DNA of 64,000 bases, taken from assembly GCA_963677935.2 (NCBI GenBank), contig CAXXEH010000003.1:3472001-3536000 (forward strand), in the 5' to 3' direction. The notes beneath the pieces were generated by a model, which made no database searches, was not told the DNA's origin, and saw only the letters and a list, made by a program, of their open reading frames with translations. Both the position numbers and the translations under genes were made by a program. This DNA is from JAAFHB01 sp963677935 (GTDB taxonomy: Bacteria; Bacteroidota; Bacteroidia; Bacteroidales; Prolixibacteraceae). Positions 17,400-25,166 of this stretch are shown piece by piece; positions within the stretch are counted from its first letter, which is position 1, and each line of letters opens with the position of its first letter.

Positions 17400-17437
17400 A
17401 AAAGAGCGCAAAGAGAAAAGTAACTTTGCGCTCTTTT
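17400..17437. terminator. strong Rho-independent terminator
   Basis: AAAAGAGCGCAAAG (17400-17413) and CTTTGCGCTCTTTT (17424-17437) are perfect 14-bp arms around a 10-nt loop. It lies about 65 bp past the dehydrogenase stop. The A and T ends allow termination of the dehydrogenase transcript and of the convergent feo transcript, which ends at 17529. Confidence 0.9.
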
Positions 17438-17528
17438 CATTATTGCGATAATGCGCATAATATCAGGTATTTTGTCGTCAAACTAAAGAATGGCCTAACG
17501 TTTAGTGATTAAAGATGATTGAAAGTAT

Positions 17529-17711
17529 CTAACGGTGATTCTGTCTTACTGCCTTTCTGTTTGCAGGGGCTACCGGACAACCACAGCATGCTCCGCCACA
17601 TCCATTGCAACTGCTATCGCTCTTTTTAAATGATTTGAGTGATTGTGTTGTCTTATACACAAGAATTATCGCTGCCCCTACAACTACGGTCCATGTTAAA
17701 ATCTCCTGCAT
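17529..17711 (-). CDS. FeoB-associated Cys-rich membrane protein
   Basis: This 60-residue protein has one N-terminal membrane helix (residues 4-21) and a cytoplasmic Cys-rich tail (SCNGCGGACCGCP). This is the layout of the small FeoB-associated proteins found next to ferrous iron transporters in Bacteroidota and Firmicutes. It starts 13 bp after the feoAB stop, so it is in the same operon. The cysteines probably bind iron or form an iron-sulfur site that assists FeoB; the exact role is not established. Confidence 0.9.
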   Translation of the reverse strand: MQEILTWTVVVGAAIILVYKTTQSLKSFKKSDSSCNGCGGACCGCPVAPANRKAVRQNHR

Positions 17712-17724
17712 AAATATTTAGTTA

Positions 17725-20157
17725 TTAAATGTTTATAATGAAATAAAGTGCCACATGATACACCACAAATGCCATAATCCACGCAAATGCGGTCGTATAA
17801 AAAACGGTAAATAACGCCCATTTCCAGCTGCCCGATTCCCGTTTAATGGTTGCAATTACTGCAATGCATGGGAAATACAGAAGGACAAAGACCAGGAAAG
17901 AGAGAGCGACTGCCTGGTTAAATACTTTCTCTCCGGTTTTTGGACCGGAGAAATAAACTTCCGATTTCAATACTTCAGGTAGTAATTCCCTGGTTTTTGA
18001 ATCATCTTTCCCGGTTTCGTATAAAACACCCATGGTGCTTACCACGATCTCCTTGGCCGGAATTCCAGCGACCAGGCATATGCCCATTCGCCAATCAAAA
18101 CCCAAAGGGCTGATTAAAGGCTCAATGGTATGTCCAATAATTCCGAGATAGGAATGCTCAATCTGAGACTGAAGATGCCAATCAACAGCTGTATTAGCAC
18201 CAACAACTCTCTTTTCCCTATACTGATTTTCTTCACTTCTGGGAAAATACTCGAGTGCCCAGATGATGACTACCGCCACAAGGATTGTTCCGCCAATCTT
18301 TTTAAAATACTGACTTGCCTTGTCCCACATATGTAACAACGTGTTACGTAAAACCGGCATCCTGTAAGGGGGCAATTCCATCACAAAAGGGGTCTCCTTT
18401 CGTCTGAAGAGGGTACGGTTTAAAATTTTGGCCATCAAAATTGCGATCAAAATCCCAAGAAGGTATAAACCCGTAAGAATCAAAGCCGGATATTTTTTAA
18501 AGAAAGCCGAAATCAGGACGATGTAAACAGGCAAGCGGGCTGAACACGACATAAATGGGATGATCAGCATTGTAAGTAACCGGTCTCCCCTATTACGGAT
18601 TGTACGTGTAGCCATAATTGCCGGTACATTGCATCCAAAACCCATCACCATTGGGATGAACGAACGACCGTGCAAACCTATTTTATGCATCAGTTTATCC
18701 ATAATAAAAGCGGCACGGGCCATATAACCTGTATCCTCCATCAACGAGGTAAAGAAGAACAGGATCAGAATATTTGGCAGAAAGACGATAATACTGCCCA
18801 GACCGTTGATGATTCCGTCGGTCAGCAGGTCTTTAAACATCCCTGAAGGCATCGATGTTTTGACAAAATCAGAAATGATAGCAACACCCACGTTAATCCA
18901 ATTCATCGGAATTGCTCCCAACCTGAATGTGGCAAAGAAAGTCACAAACATGAAAAACAAGAAAATAGGAAATCCAAGAATACGGTTCGTAATCAGTTGA
19001 TCGATCTTTCCGGTTACGGCATATCTCCATTGGATGCCAGGCACATACGTTTCCTGAAGCGCTCCGGCAATAAAACCAAATTTAGCGTCAGTGATCAGAT
19101 GGGAACTCTCTTCATTCAACCTCGATTTTAACCGGCTAATCTCTGTTTGGGAAACTTCGTTGATCCGTGAAAAATTTGATGACGTCTTTAACTTCTCAAG
19201 AGCTTCCGGATCTTTATCCAAAAGCCGTAATGCCAAATACCTCGATGAGAGCTTTGCCCTGGTCGGCTTATCTTCCTTGATCTCTTTTCGGATAGCCTTA
19301 ATTGATTTTTCAAGTTCCTCTCCATAATTGATATGGATATGTCGGACAACGGGATTACGATCTTCGTAAACTTCAATTATCTCATCAAATAAGGTGTCCA
19401 GCCCGATTCCCTTGCTTGCAGTAGTGGGAATGATCGGGATTCCAAGCAACTCACCCAACTTTTCTGTATCAAGTTTTGCACCACCTGTCTTGAGATCATC
19501 GTACATATTCAAGGCAATCACCACCTTGATATCCATATCGATCAACTGGGTGGTCAGAAACATATTCCGTTCAAGGTTAGCCGCATCAACAACATTCAAA
19601 ATGATATCTGGTGTTTCCTCGATGATATAGTTTCGGGTGAATAACTCTTCAGGAGAAAAGGTGGTCAATGAATATGTTCCGGGCAGGTCAACAAGCTTAA
19701 AGGTGTAGCCCTTCCGCTCAAATGAGGAGATTTTGGAATCGACGGTTACTCCGCTGTAATTGCCTACATGTTCTTTTGAATGGGTAACGCGGTTAAACAA
19801 AGTTGTTTTACCACAGTTTGGATTTCCGGCCAAAGCCACATGAATTGTTTTCCCTTTTTCACGGGCAGAGATCTTCAACACATCAAGATCAATAGTACCA
19901 TCAAAATTCGGAAGGGCAGAACTCATGGCTTCCTCTGCAGTAATCACTTCTATAAGAAAGGCTTCGGCACGGCGCAGAGACACATTATACCCAAGCAGCT
20001 GATATTCAACAGGATCAAATAATGGCGCATTTTTCAACACCACTACTTCCTTACCTGCGACAAATCCCATTTCAGAGATCCGACGCCGGAAAGAGCCATG
20101 ACCCAGCACCTTGGTGATCACTACATGCTTGTTTTCTTCTACTTCCGAAAGACGCAC
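17725..20157 (-). CDS. feoB: fused FeoA-FeoB ferrous iron transporter
   Basis: This inner-membrane Fe2+ importer of about 810 residues carries FeoA and FeoB in one chain. Residues 1-75 form the SH3-like FeoA domain (RLSEVEENKHV at the start, RRISEMGFVAGKEV). The GTPase domain follows, with G1 GNPNCGKTTLFN near residue 109 and the G3 segment DLPGTYSL. The membrane part (about 380-810) has the two Gate regions, including FMSCSARLPVYIV with the conserved Cys. The chosen start is GTG at 20157, which gives the normal FeoA N-terminus; a TTG seven codons upstream is the only alternative. A good promoter (20193-20221) lies upstream. FeoAB fusions are common in Bacteroidota, and anaerobic iron supply fits the organism. 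Confidence 0.93.
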   Translation of the reverse strand: MRLSEVEENKHVVITKVLGHGSFRRRISEMGFVAGKEVVVLKNAPLFDPVEYQLLGYNVSLRRAEAFLIEVITAEEAMSSALPNFDGTIDLDVLKISAREKGKTIHVALAGNPNCGKTTLFNRVTHSKEHVGNYSGVTVDSKISSFERKGYTFKLVDLPGTYSLTTFSPEELFTRNYIIEETPDIILNVVDAANLERNMFLTTQLIDMDIKVVIALNMYDDLKTGGAKLDTEKLGELLGIPIIPTTASKGIGLDTLFDEIIEVYEDRNPVVRHIHINYGEELEKSIKAIRKEIKEDKPTRAKLSSRYLALRLLDKDPEALEKLKTSSNFSRINEVSQTEISRLKSRLNEESSHLITDAKFGFIAGALQETYVPGIQWRYAVTGKIDQLITNRILGFPIFLFFMFVTFFATFRLGAIPMNWINVGVAIISDFVKTSMPSGMFKDLLTDGIINGLGSIIVFLPNILILFFFTSLMEDTGYMARAAFIMDKLMHKIGLHGRSFIPMVMGFGCNVPAIMATRTIRNRGDRLLTMLIIPFMSCSARLPVYIVLISAFFKKYPALILTGLYLLGILIAILMAKILNRTLFRRKETPFVMELPPYRMPVLRNTLLHMWDKASQYFKKIGGTILVAVVIIWALEYFPRSEENQYREKRVVGANTAVDWHLQSQIEHSYLGIIGHTIEPLISPLGFDWRMGICLVAGIPAKEIVVSTMGVLYETGKDDSKTRELLPEVLKSEVYFSGPKTGEKVFNQAVALSFLVFVLLYFPCIAVIATIKRESGSWKWALFTVFYTTAFAWIMAFVVYHVALYFIINI

Positions 20158-20192
20158 CTTTATTCTTATTAAGAACAATTAAAAATAGGATG

Positions 20193-20221
20193 CAAATATA
20201 TGGCAATAAATCTTAATTCAA
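20193..20221 (-). promoter_or_regulatory. candidate promoter of feoAB
   Basis: Read on the minus strand: TTG (20221-20219), an 18-bp spacer, TATATTTG (20200-20193). The predicted leader is about 30 bp. A Fur-type box could overlap but was not recognised. Confidence 0.55.
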
Positions 20222-20388
20222 GGAATATTAGCGTGAATTTTTAAGGTAAAATGGGCAGAATAAAAGAGAGCAGTCGGGGTATAACAGCTACCTGATCTAA
20301 ATTCCTAAATATCTGAGAGATATACAACACCGAACTTATATCTCTTCTCCTTGAAAGGATAAAATTGAAAATAATAGGGATGGATGGT

Positions 20389-20416
20389 TTTGATTTATAA
20401 AATCTGATTATCTTTG
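20389..20416 (+). promoter_or_regulatory. candidate promoter of tRNA-Arg
   Basis: TTTG (20389-20392), a 16-bp spacer and TATCTTTG (20409-20416) precede the tRNA by 20 bp. The -7 element is perfect; the spacer is slightly short. Confidence 0.55.
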
Positions 20417-20436
20417 CACCGCTTAACAGCAAAAAT

Positions 20437-20509
20437 GGCCCCGTAGCTTAATGGATAGAGCATCTGACTACGGATCAGAAGGTTGGGGGTTCGAGTCTCT
20501 CCGGGGTCA
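20437..20509 (+). tRNA. tRNA-Arg (anticodon ACG)
   Basis: This 73-nt cloverleaf folds by eye. The acceptor GGCCCCG pairs with CGGGGTC, and the discriminator base is A. The anticodon stem TCTGA/TCAGA holds the loop CTACGGA with anticodon ACG. The T arm is GGGGG-TTCGAGT-CTCTC, with two G-T pairs. The 3' CCA is not encoded. ACG is normally deaminated to ICG and reads CGU, CGC and CGA. A strong hairpin terminator follows. tRNA genes are frequent boundaries of acquired islands, and this one separates the core genes from the scarred junction and the glycan locus. Confidence 0.95.
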
Positions 20510-20524
20510 CCTTTAAGGGAAAAC

Positions 20525-20566
20525 AATAAAGCCAAATCGTCTAACTATCAGCGATTTGGCTTTATT
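20525..20566. terminator. Rho-independent terminator after tRNA-Arg
   Basis: AATAAAGCCAAATCG (20525-20539) and CGATTTGGCTTTATT (20552-20566) are perfect 15-bp arms around a 12-nt loop. It lies 16 bp after the tRNA, and the AT-rich outer ends suit termination in both directions. Confidence 0.85.
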
Positions 20567-20609
20567 CATTTCGTGGGTTTGTAAAACATTTGTAAAACAT
20601 CATTTTTAC

Positions 20610-21023
20610 TTAACAATAAATCAGTATTGAAACACTAATCCTATCCTGTTTTTCTTCATCTTCCTCGTTAATACTTAAAATGTCAAGTATTACAACTGTC
20701 TTTTTAACTGTCTGGGCAACAAATCGTTCCATGAATTGGATGAAACTATCGGTATTGAATGTTGTTTCATGCACTTCAAAGAACAAATCATTCTTACGGC
20801 TCATTAGACCTACAACATTAAGAAACTTGCCTTTAGCAGCAGGTAGCAATATCGGATTATCCTTTGTTTGCCATGCATATGGCACATTAGGTGTAAGTCC
20901 AAAGTGGCTTTCATCACCAAAGTAAAGATCTATGTATCCGCTATCTTCCAATTGTTTTAAGCTTTCAATTTGTTGTTGTTTGAATTTAAAATCAGCTTTG
21001 TTCTGCTTGCTTTTTAAAGACAA
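20610..21023 (-). pseudogene. IS630-family transposase remnant
   Basis: The frame encodes about 137 residues of an IS630/Tc1-like DDE transposase: the first catalytic Asp lies in LYFGDESHFGL, followed by VPYAWQTKDNPILLP, VVGLMSRKNDLFF and the strand VVILD with the second Asp. The N-terminal helix-turn-helix is missing, because the frame opens with TTG in mid-domain. After ILD the usual NAxxH box and the C-terminal Glu region are lost, replaced by an unrelated tail. It is therefore truncated at both ends and inactive. No terminal inverted repeats were recognised. It lies just after tRNA-Arg, in line with a recombination-prone junction. Confidence 0.8.
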
Positions 21024-21077
21024 TCGGGCCCGAATAAGAGGAACAAGTCATTTGGCATATCCAGAAAAAGATATTAC

Positions 21078-21222
21078 GGTGCGCTGCACCTTAAATGAAG
21101 TTCGTCTGTATTATTTCTACAAATATCCTGCAGCTCTGCTGCGTTGCATTTTAGCAAAAGGTGCGGCGCACCAAAATATTTGTAGAATGTTAATCAACGC
21201 ATACCCAAAGGTGCAGCGCAAC
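21078..21222. repeat. REP-like cluster of short GC-rich palindromes
   Basis: Four 13-bp palindromes stand out from AT-rich DNA: GGTGCGCTGCACC (21078-21090), GCAGCTCTGCTGC (21130-21142), GGTGCGGCGCACC (21160-21172) and the imperfect GGTGCAGCGCAAC (21210-21222). The middle two are enclosed by the inverted pair TTCTACAAATAT (21115-21126) and ATATTTGTAGAA (21176-21187). A further copy of the AAATATTT motif follows near 21224. The layout is like extragenic palindromic elements spread by REP-associated transposases; no such transposase gene is nearby. Confidence 0.7.
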
Positions 21223-21465
21223 GAAATATTTTTGAAAATTCTGACTTGACCATGAAATATTTTTCTCATAGAGGTCACTCCAAAAATAGGACAACAAATA
21301 ATGCCAATTACTTAAGTTTTCTTCAATTTTGGATGCTCCAATATCCATCCCCGAAAGAATTTATCATACCGCGTGATCTTTAATTACAGAACCTGACAAA
21401 TTGATACTACTGTTGATATTTGGAATCTGACCACTACTTTTTATTTACATTTTAACTTTATTCTG

Positions 21466-21473
21466 TATTTTTG
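21466..21473 (+). promoter_or_regulatory. candidate -7 element before the AraC pseudogene
   Basis: TATTTTTG matches TAnnTTTG. It lies 82 bp before the ATG of the frameshifted regulator. A -33 match is poor (TTTA). Confidence 0.3.
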
Positions 21474-21554
21474 TGAATGAAAAGTAAATCAGTGTAAAAC
21501 AAGGTATCTGATGTAGAATTCCAGATAGATAAAATGGCATAACTACTGTATAAA

Positions 21555-22437
21555 ATGATATTCGAGGACAAAAGATTTTACAAATACATTTCGGTTGGTG
21601 AAGAAGATAAACGATGGGGTATTTACCTGACCGGCGCAGGGCATATTAAGATTGACAAGCATACCGAATATCCCTTGAAGGATGATCCTTCGCATCATTA
21701 TTTCCATTGGTCAACCGGAAGAAGGTTGTCGGAGTATCAGATTTTATACATCACAAGAGGGCAGGGTGTTTTTGAATCTGAAATGACAGGCCTCAGAAAA
21801 ATAAATGCTGTTTATTCTCTTCCCCAATATTTGGCACCGTTTTAAACCCGACAATTCGGCAGGTTGGGATGAATACTGGGTCGGGTTTGATGGAGAGCTG
21901 ATCAGCCACTTTCGGACCAAAGAATTCCTTAACCCCGAGAATCCGGTAATCACGATTGGTTTACAGGAAGATATAGCTGAAAATTATCTAAAGATCATCA
22001 AATTAATCAGAGACGAGAAACCAGGATTTCAATATATCGCCTCAGGGATTTTAGTTCAGATATTGGGTCAAATCTTTGCCTCAAAAAAGCATCAATCCTT
22101 TGAAGGAAAGGTCATTGAAAACCAGATCCGACAGGCAAAATTGATGATTATGGAGAATGTTCATAAAACCATTTCACAGGAAGAAACAGCACAAAATATT
22201 GGTTTGGGATACTCATTATATCGAAAAAAGTTTAAGGAATACACTGGCATTTCTCCCGCACAATATCAAATTCAACTGAAGGTTAGCAGAGCAAAAGATT
22301 TATTAATCAGATCCAATCAATCGCTCAAAGAAATCGCCTTCGCACTTGGATTCGAATCCCCCGACTACTTCTGCCGACTGTTTAAACAAAAAACAGGAAT
22401 CACTCCGTCTGAATTCAGAGAAAAAAATATACGGTAA
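21555..22437 (+). pseudogene. AraC-family regulator broken by a frameshift
   Basis: Two overlapping frames together make one AraC regulator of about 293 residues. The first (21555-21845) encodes the N-terminal cupin-like sensor up to ILYITRGQGVFESE. The second continues from about 21805 (FILFPNIWHRFKPD, DEYWVGFDG) to the double helix-turn-helix ending KQKTGITPSEFRE at 22437. The break is near 21805-21820, where the usual Gly-Asp-(Leu/Met)-Phe-Ile-Leu turn has lost bases; the net frame change fits a 2- or 5-bp deletion or a 1-bp insertion. Both halves are otherwise well conserved, so the lesion is recent or a sequencing error. Regulators of this type often control glycan genes. Confidence 0.8.
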
Positions 22438-22468
22438 ACTAATTGAGCCGGGATTTCAATATATTATC

Positions 22469-23335
22469 TCATTTGAAAAATTCAGTCTTGTATTGTTTTG
22501 GGGTCATTCCGGTTATTCGTCTGAAATTCCGGTTGAAATTTGAAATATTATTAAATCCCACTTCAAAACATATTTGTGAAACCTGGAGCGTCCCTTCCAA
22601 CAATAATTTACATGCAAATCCTATTCTCAGTTCATTTAGATATACAGAGATTTTTTTTCCTGTTTTCTCCTTAAAGTACCTGCATAATGAAACGGGATGC
22701 AGTCCGGCAATATCAGCAATTTCGGAAAAAGATACCTCCCGATGGTAATTGGATGATAAAAAACGGATAATCTTTTTGAGCCGATCATCAGTCAGTTCAT
22801 TCCTGCCGGGTTGGTATCTTTCACTGGCAAGTAGCTGCGTATTTTGAGCATTAGCCATTAAGTACAAAATTTCCATAAAATATACCATCTGCCTGAAACC
22901 TTTCATTTTATTCAGATTAAGCAACATTTTTCCAAGCTTTTCTGATTCCGGAGGATTAAATTTTATTCCCCGTTCCGACCGTTGAATTAAATGGGTTATC
23001 GATGAGAATTCAGGATACATTGAAAATGTATTTTTTAAAAAATCACCGGGAAACTGGATGGTGAGTCGATGAACAAAATATTCCGGATTACCGGTATAAT
23101 AGATTTCATCACTTCTCCAGTAATGGGGAAGGTTTCCCGCGAGCATGACCAGATCTCCCGGTCCGAAAAGTTCAGCCTGATCACCCACAAATCGTGTCCC
23201 GGAACTCTTAATAACATAGGTAATCTGAAATTCTTCATGAAAATGCCAGGGGTGGAGAAAATAGGGTCTTTTAGCATAGTTTATCTTTAACGTGGATTGA
23301 CCCGGAAAATCAATTTGTTCGTGTCTGATCTTCAT
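22469..23335 (-). CDS. AraC-family transcriptional regulator
   Basis: This 288-residue regulator has an N-terminal cupin sensor (YFLHPWHFHEEFQITYVIK, GPGDLVMLAGNLPHYW) and a C-terminal pair of AraC helix-turn-helix motifs (FSEIADIAGLHPVSLCRYFK and VSQICFEVGFNNISNFNRNF, then ITGMTPKQYK). This architecture is typical of one-component sugar-responsive regulators. ATG at 23335 is chosen; the frame extends upstream only to a GTG with an unlikely leader. It is divergent from the sialidase-fold gene and its kinase-aldolase-symporter neighbours, with a 481-bp gap between them, so control of that operon is a natural inference. The convergent AraC pseudogene ends 31 bp away. Confidence 0.9.
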   Translation of the reverse strand: MKIRHEQIDFPGQSTLKINYAKRPYFLHPWHFHEEFQITYVIKSSGTRFVGDQAELFGPGDLVMLAGNLPHYWRSDEIYYTGNPEYFVHRLTIQFPGDFLKNTFSMYPEFSSITHLIQRSERGIKFNPPESEKLGKMLLNLNKMKGFRQMVYFMEILYLMANAQNTQLLASERYQPGRNELTDDRLKKIIRFLSSNYHREVSFSEIADIAGLHPVSLCRYFKEKTGKKISVYLNELRIGFACKLLLEGTLQVSQICFEVGFNNISNFNRNFRRITGMTPKQYKTEFFK

Positions 23336-23816
23336 ACTGAAATTGTTAGTAATATATTGATTTTTTGAAGGCTTTATGCAACCCCCATATCCATAGAGCA
23401 CTATTTACATTTAGTATATATAACTCATTTAAAGGTTATTTATCAACTTTTTGTTCATTTTGCGTTACAGGAATTCTCCGTCACTCCGGAAGGGCCGAAT
23501 TTAGAAAAATTTACCGGATAAGCTTACTCTGAAATGAAACTTTGTTTATGAAATACAACCATTTGCTAATAGAATATCGGAATATTGTTTTTACTTCCTG
23601 TAATTTTGAGAATATTTAATATTAAGTCAATTATGAGAAAAACAAAACAATATCAAGGGTGAAGACAACGCGTCAAAAGTTCCCTATAAAAGAGGATAAA
23701 ATAAAATGCCTCCAATTTCGATAAAAACAAATCATCCGCAAGAAAAGCTTTTATCTTTCACATAATCTTATATTTATGTGTGTTCAACAAATTAAGTATT
23801 AAAAATATTTATAAAA
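23336..23816. other. divergent intergenic region, likely promoter zone
   Basis: About 480 bp of AT-rich DNA separates the AraC gene from the sialidase-fold gene. TAATTTTG at 23601-23608 matches the -7 consensus on the plus strand, but the nearest TTG (23585-23587) is too close to be its -33 partner. A short frame starting at 23632 (MRKTKQYQG then stop) looks like the decayed start of a gene. No other feature was recognised; AraC binding sites are expected here but cannot be identified by eye. Confidence 0.45.
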
Positions 23817-25094
23817 ATGAAAGAAGTATTAGGTATATTATTGATCATGTTTGCCATCACTTGTACAGCTCAGAACAACAAAAAACTTCAACATCGCCCT
23901 AACTGGAAGAGCGATGCCAGGTTCCAGAAACTAAATCCGGAAGAGGCAAAACGTTACGAGAACAAGGTTATGCGTCAGATAGCCGATTTAGCGCTGATAA
24001 CACCTGAAATCAATACTTCACCACTGCCGAAGTACGACTATGATACACAGGATTATGTGATGGCTCTTACGATCGAACGGACAGTCAAAGGACGTATCTG
24101 GTCGGCATGGATCGGTGGATGCGATTGCCCGAATGCGTTTCTTATGGCTGCAACAAGCGACGACAATGGCGAAACCTGGTCAAAACCTCGCCTTGTAATT
24201 GAAGGAGGTTTGCCCTTGTTTCCGATTTCCAGAACCGTGATTATCGGTAATTTCTGGACCGATCCGCTGGGGCGACTCTGGTTATTCTTCGACCAAACCA
24301 TGAATCATTTTGATGGAAGAAGCGGTCTTTGGGCAATCATTTGTGAAAATCCCGATTCGGAAAATCCCGTTTGGTCGAAACCTACTCGTATCTGGCATGG
24401 TTCCATGCTGAACAAACCAGTAGTAATCTCGTCCGGGGAATGGTTGTTACCTTCCTACCTCTTACAAAACAAAGGCTTTGGGGCATTTAATGGCATCTTC
24501 CCCGAGCTTGACCCGTATCGTGGGGTGAATGTCCTCGTATCAAAAGACCAGGGAAAATCCTGGCAACTGCGCGGCATCCGGTCATTCCCTAACCCTGACT
24601 GGCATGAGGCGATGATTGTGGAGAAAAAAGATGGACAATTGTGGATGATGGCCCGTACGGGAAAGGGTATTATGGAAAGTTTTTCTTCTGATCGGGGGGC
24701 AACATGGTCGGAACCTGCTGCTACTGCTGCAAATATTCAGCATCCTAATGCCCGGTTTTTCTTCCGGCGTCTGGCTTCGGGTAGTATTCTGCTGATTAAA
24801 AACGGCAAGGATCTTCATCAAAACTCAGGACGCAATTATTTCAGCGCCTGGCTTTCGGAAGATGATGGCCAAACATGGAAAGGAGGACTTGTGATAGATG
24901 ACCGGGAGAGTGTCACTTATCCCGACGGATTTCAGGCACCTGACGGAACCATTTATGTCTCGTATGACCATAACCGGGGCCCGGGTGAAATTACAATGGC
25001 CAGATTTACTGAAGAAGATATTCTGGCCGGTAAAATCGTCAGTCCCCAGTCGAAACTGAAAATGATTATTGCCCGGCCATTAAAAAAGAAGTAA
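23817..25094 (+). CDS. secreted sialidase-fold (BNR/Asp-box) protein
   Basis: This 425-residue protein has a signal peptide (MKEVLGILLIMFAITCTAQ) and a six-bladed beta-propeller marked by at least four Asp-boxes: SDDNGETW (near residue 113), SKDQGKSW (241), SSDRGATW (290) and SEDDGQTW (347). The fold is that of GH33 sialidases and several other glycosidase or lyase families. The N-terminal Arg-Ile-Pro motif of true sialidases is not seen, so sialidase activity should not be assumed. A C-terminal blade has TYPDGFQAPDGTIYVSYDHN, typical of Bacteroidota propeller hydrolases. A terminator hairpin follows. It probably releases the compound handled by the three genes downstream; this is inference. 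Confidence 0.75.
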   Translation: MKEVLGILLIMFAITCTAQNNKKLQHRPNWKSDARFQKLNPEEAKRYENKVMRQIADLALITPEINTSPLPKYDYDTQDYVMALTIERTVKGRIWSAWIGGCDCPNAFLMAATSDDNGETWSKPRLVIEGGLPLFPISRTVIIGNFWTDPLGRLWLFFDQTMNHFDGRSGLWAIICENPDSENPVWSKPTRIWHGSMLNKPVVISSGEWLLPSYLLQNKGFGAFNGIFPELDPYRGVNVLVSKDQGKSWQLRGIRSFPNPDWHEAMIVEKKDGQLWMMARTGKGIMESFSSDRGATWSEPAATAANIQHPNARFFFRRLASGSILLIKNGKDLHQNSGRNYFSAWLSEDDGQTWKGGLVIDDRESVTYPDGFQAPDGTIYVSYDHNRGPGEITMARFTEEDILAGKIVSPQSKLKMIIARPLKKK

Positions 25095-25113
25095 TCAATA
25101 AACGAGGTGTGTT

Positions 25114-25152
25114 AAAAATATCCCCGGTCTGGATTATATCGGGGATATTTTT
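25114..25152 (+). terminator. terminator or attenuator between propeller gene and kinase gene
   Basis: AAAAATATCCCCG (25114-25126) and CGGGGATATTTTT (25140-25152) are perfect 13-bp arms with a 13-nt loop and a terminal T-run. It lies only 14 bp before the kinase ATG at 25167 and has no room for a promoter after it. It should therefore reduce, not fully stop, expression of the downstream three genes, unless they have a promoter inside the propeller gene. Confidence 0.85.
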
Positions 25153-25166
25153 GAAATTTACAGAAA

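Larger units (their letters stand above)
21024..21554. other. gene-free junction between transposase remnant and AraC pseudogene
   Basis: No intact gene is visible. The left part (21078-21222) is the palindromic cluster described separately. The middle (about 21250-21440) is AT-rich sequence without a recognised feature. A TATTTTTG promoter-like element lies at 21466-21473, about 80 bp before the AraC pseudogene start. Confidence 0.6.

Noticed and set aside
20158..20178. FeoAB start at the TTG at 20178
   Set aside because: The GTG at 20157 gives the normal FeoA N-terminus; the upstream seven residues have no family match.
21078..21222. CRISPR array
   Set aside because: The palindromes are only 13 bp, unevenly spaced, inverted relative to each other in their flanks, and there are no cas genes.
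23817..25094. Calling the propeller protein a true sialidase
   Set aside because: Asp-boxes are present, but the N-terminal Arg-Ile-Pro motif of sialidases was not seen, and no sialic acid catabolism genes (neuraminate lyase, epimerase) are nearby. Only the fold is claimed.
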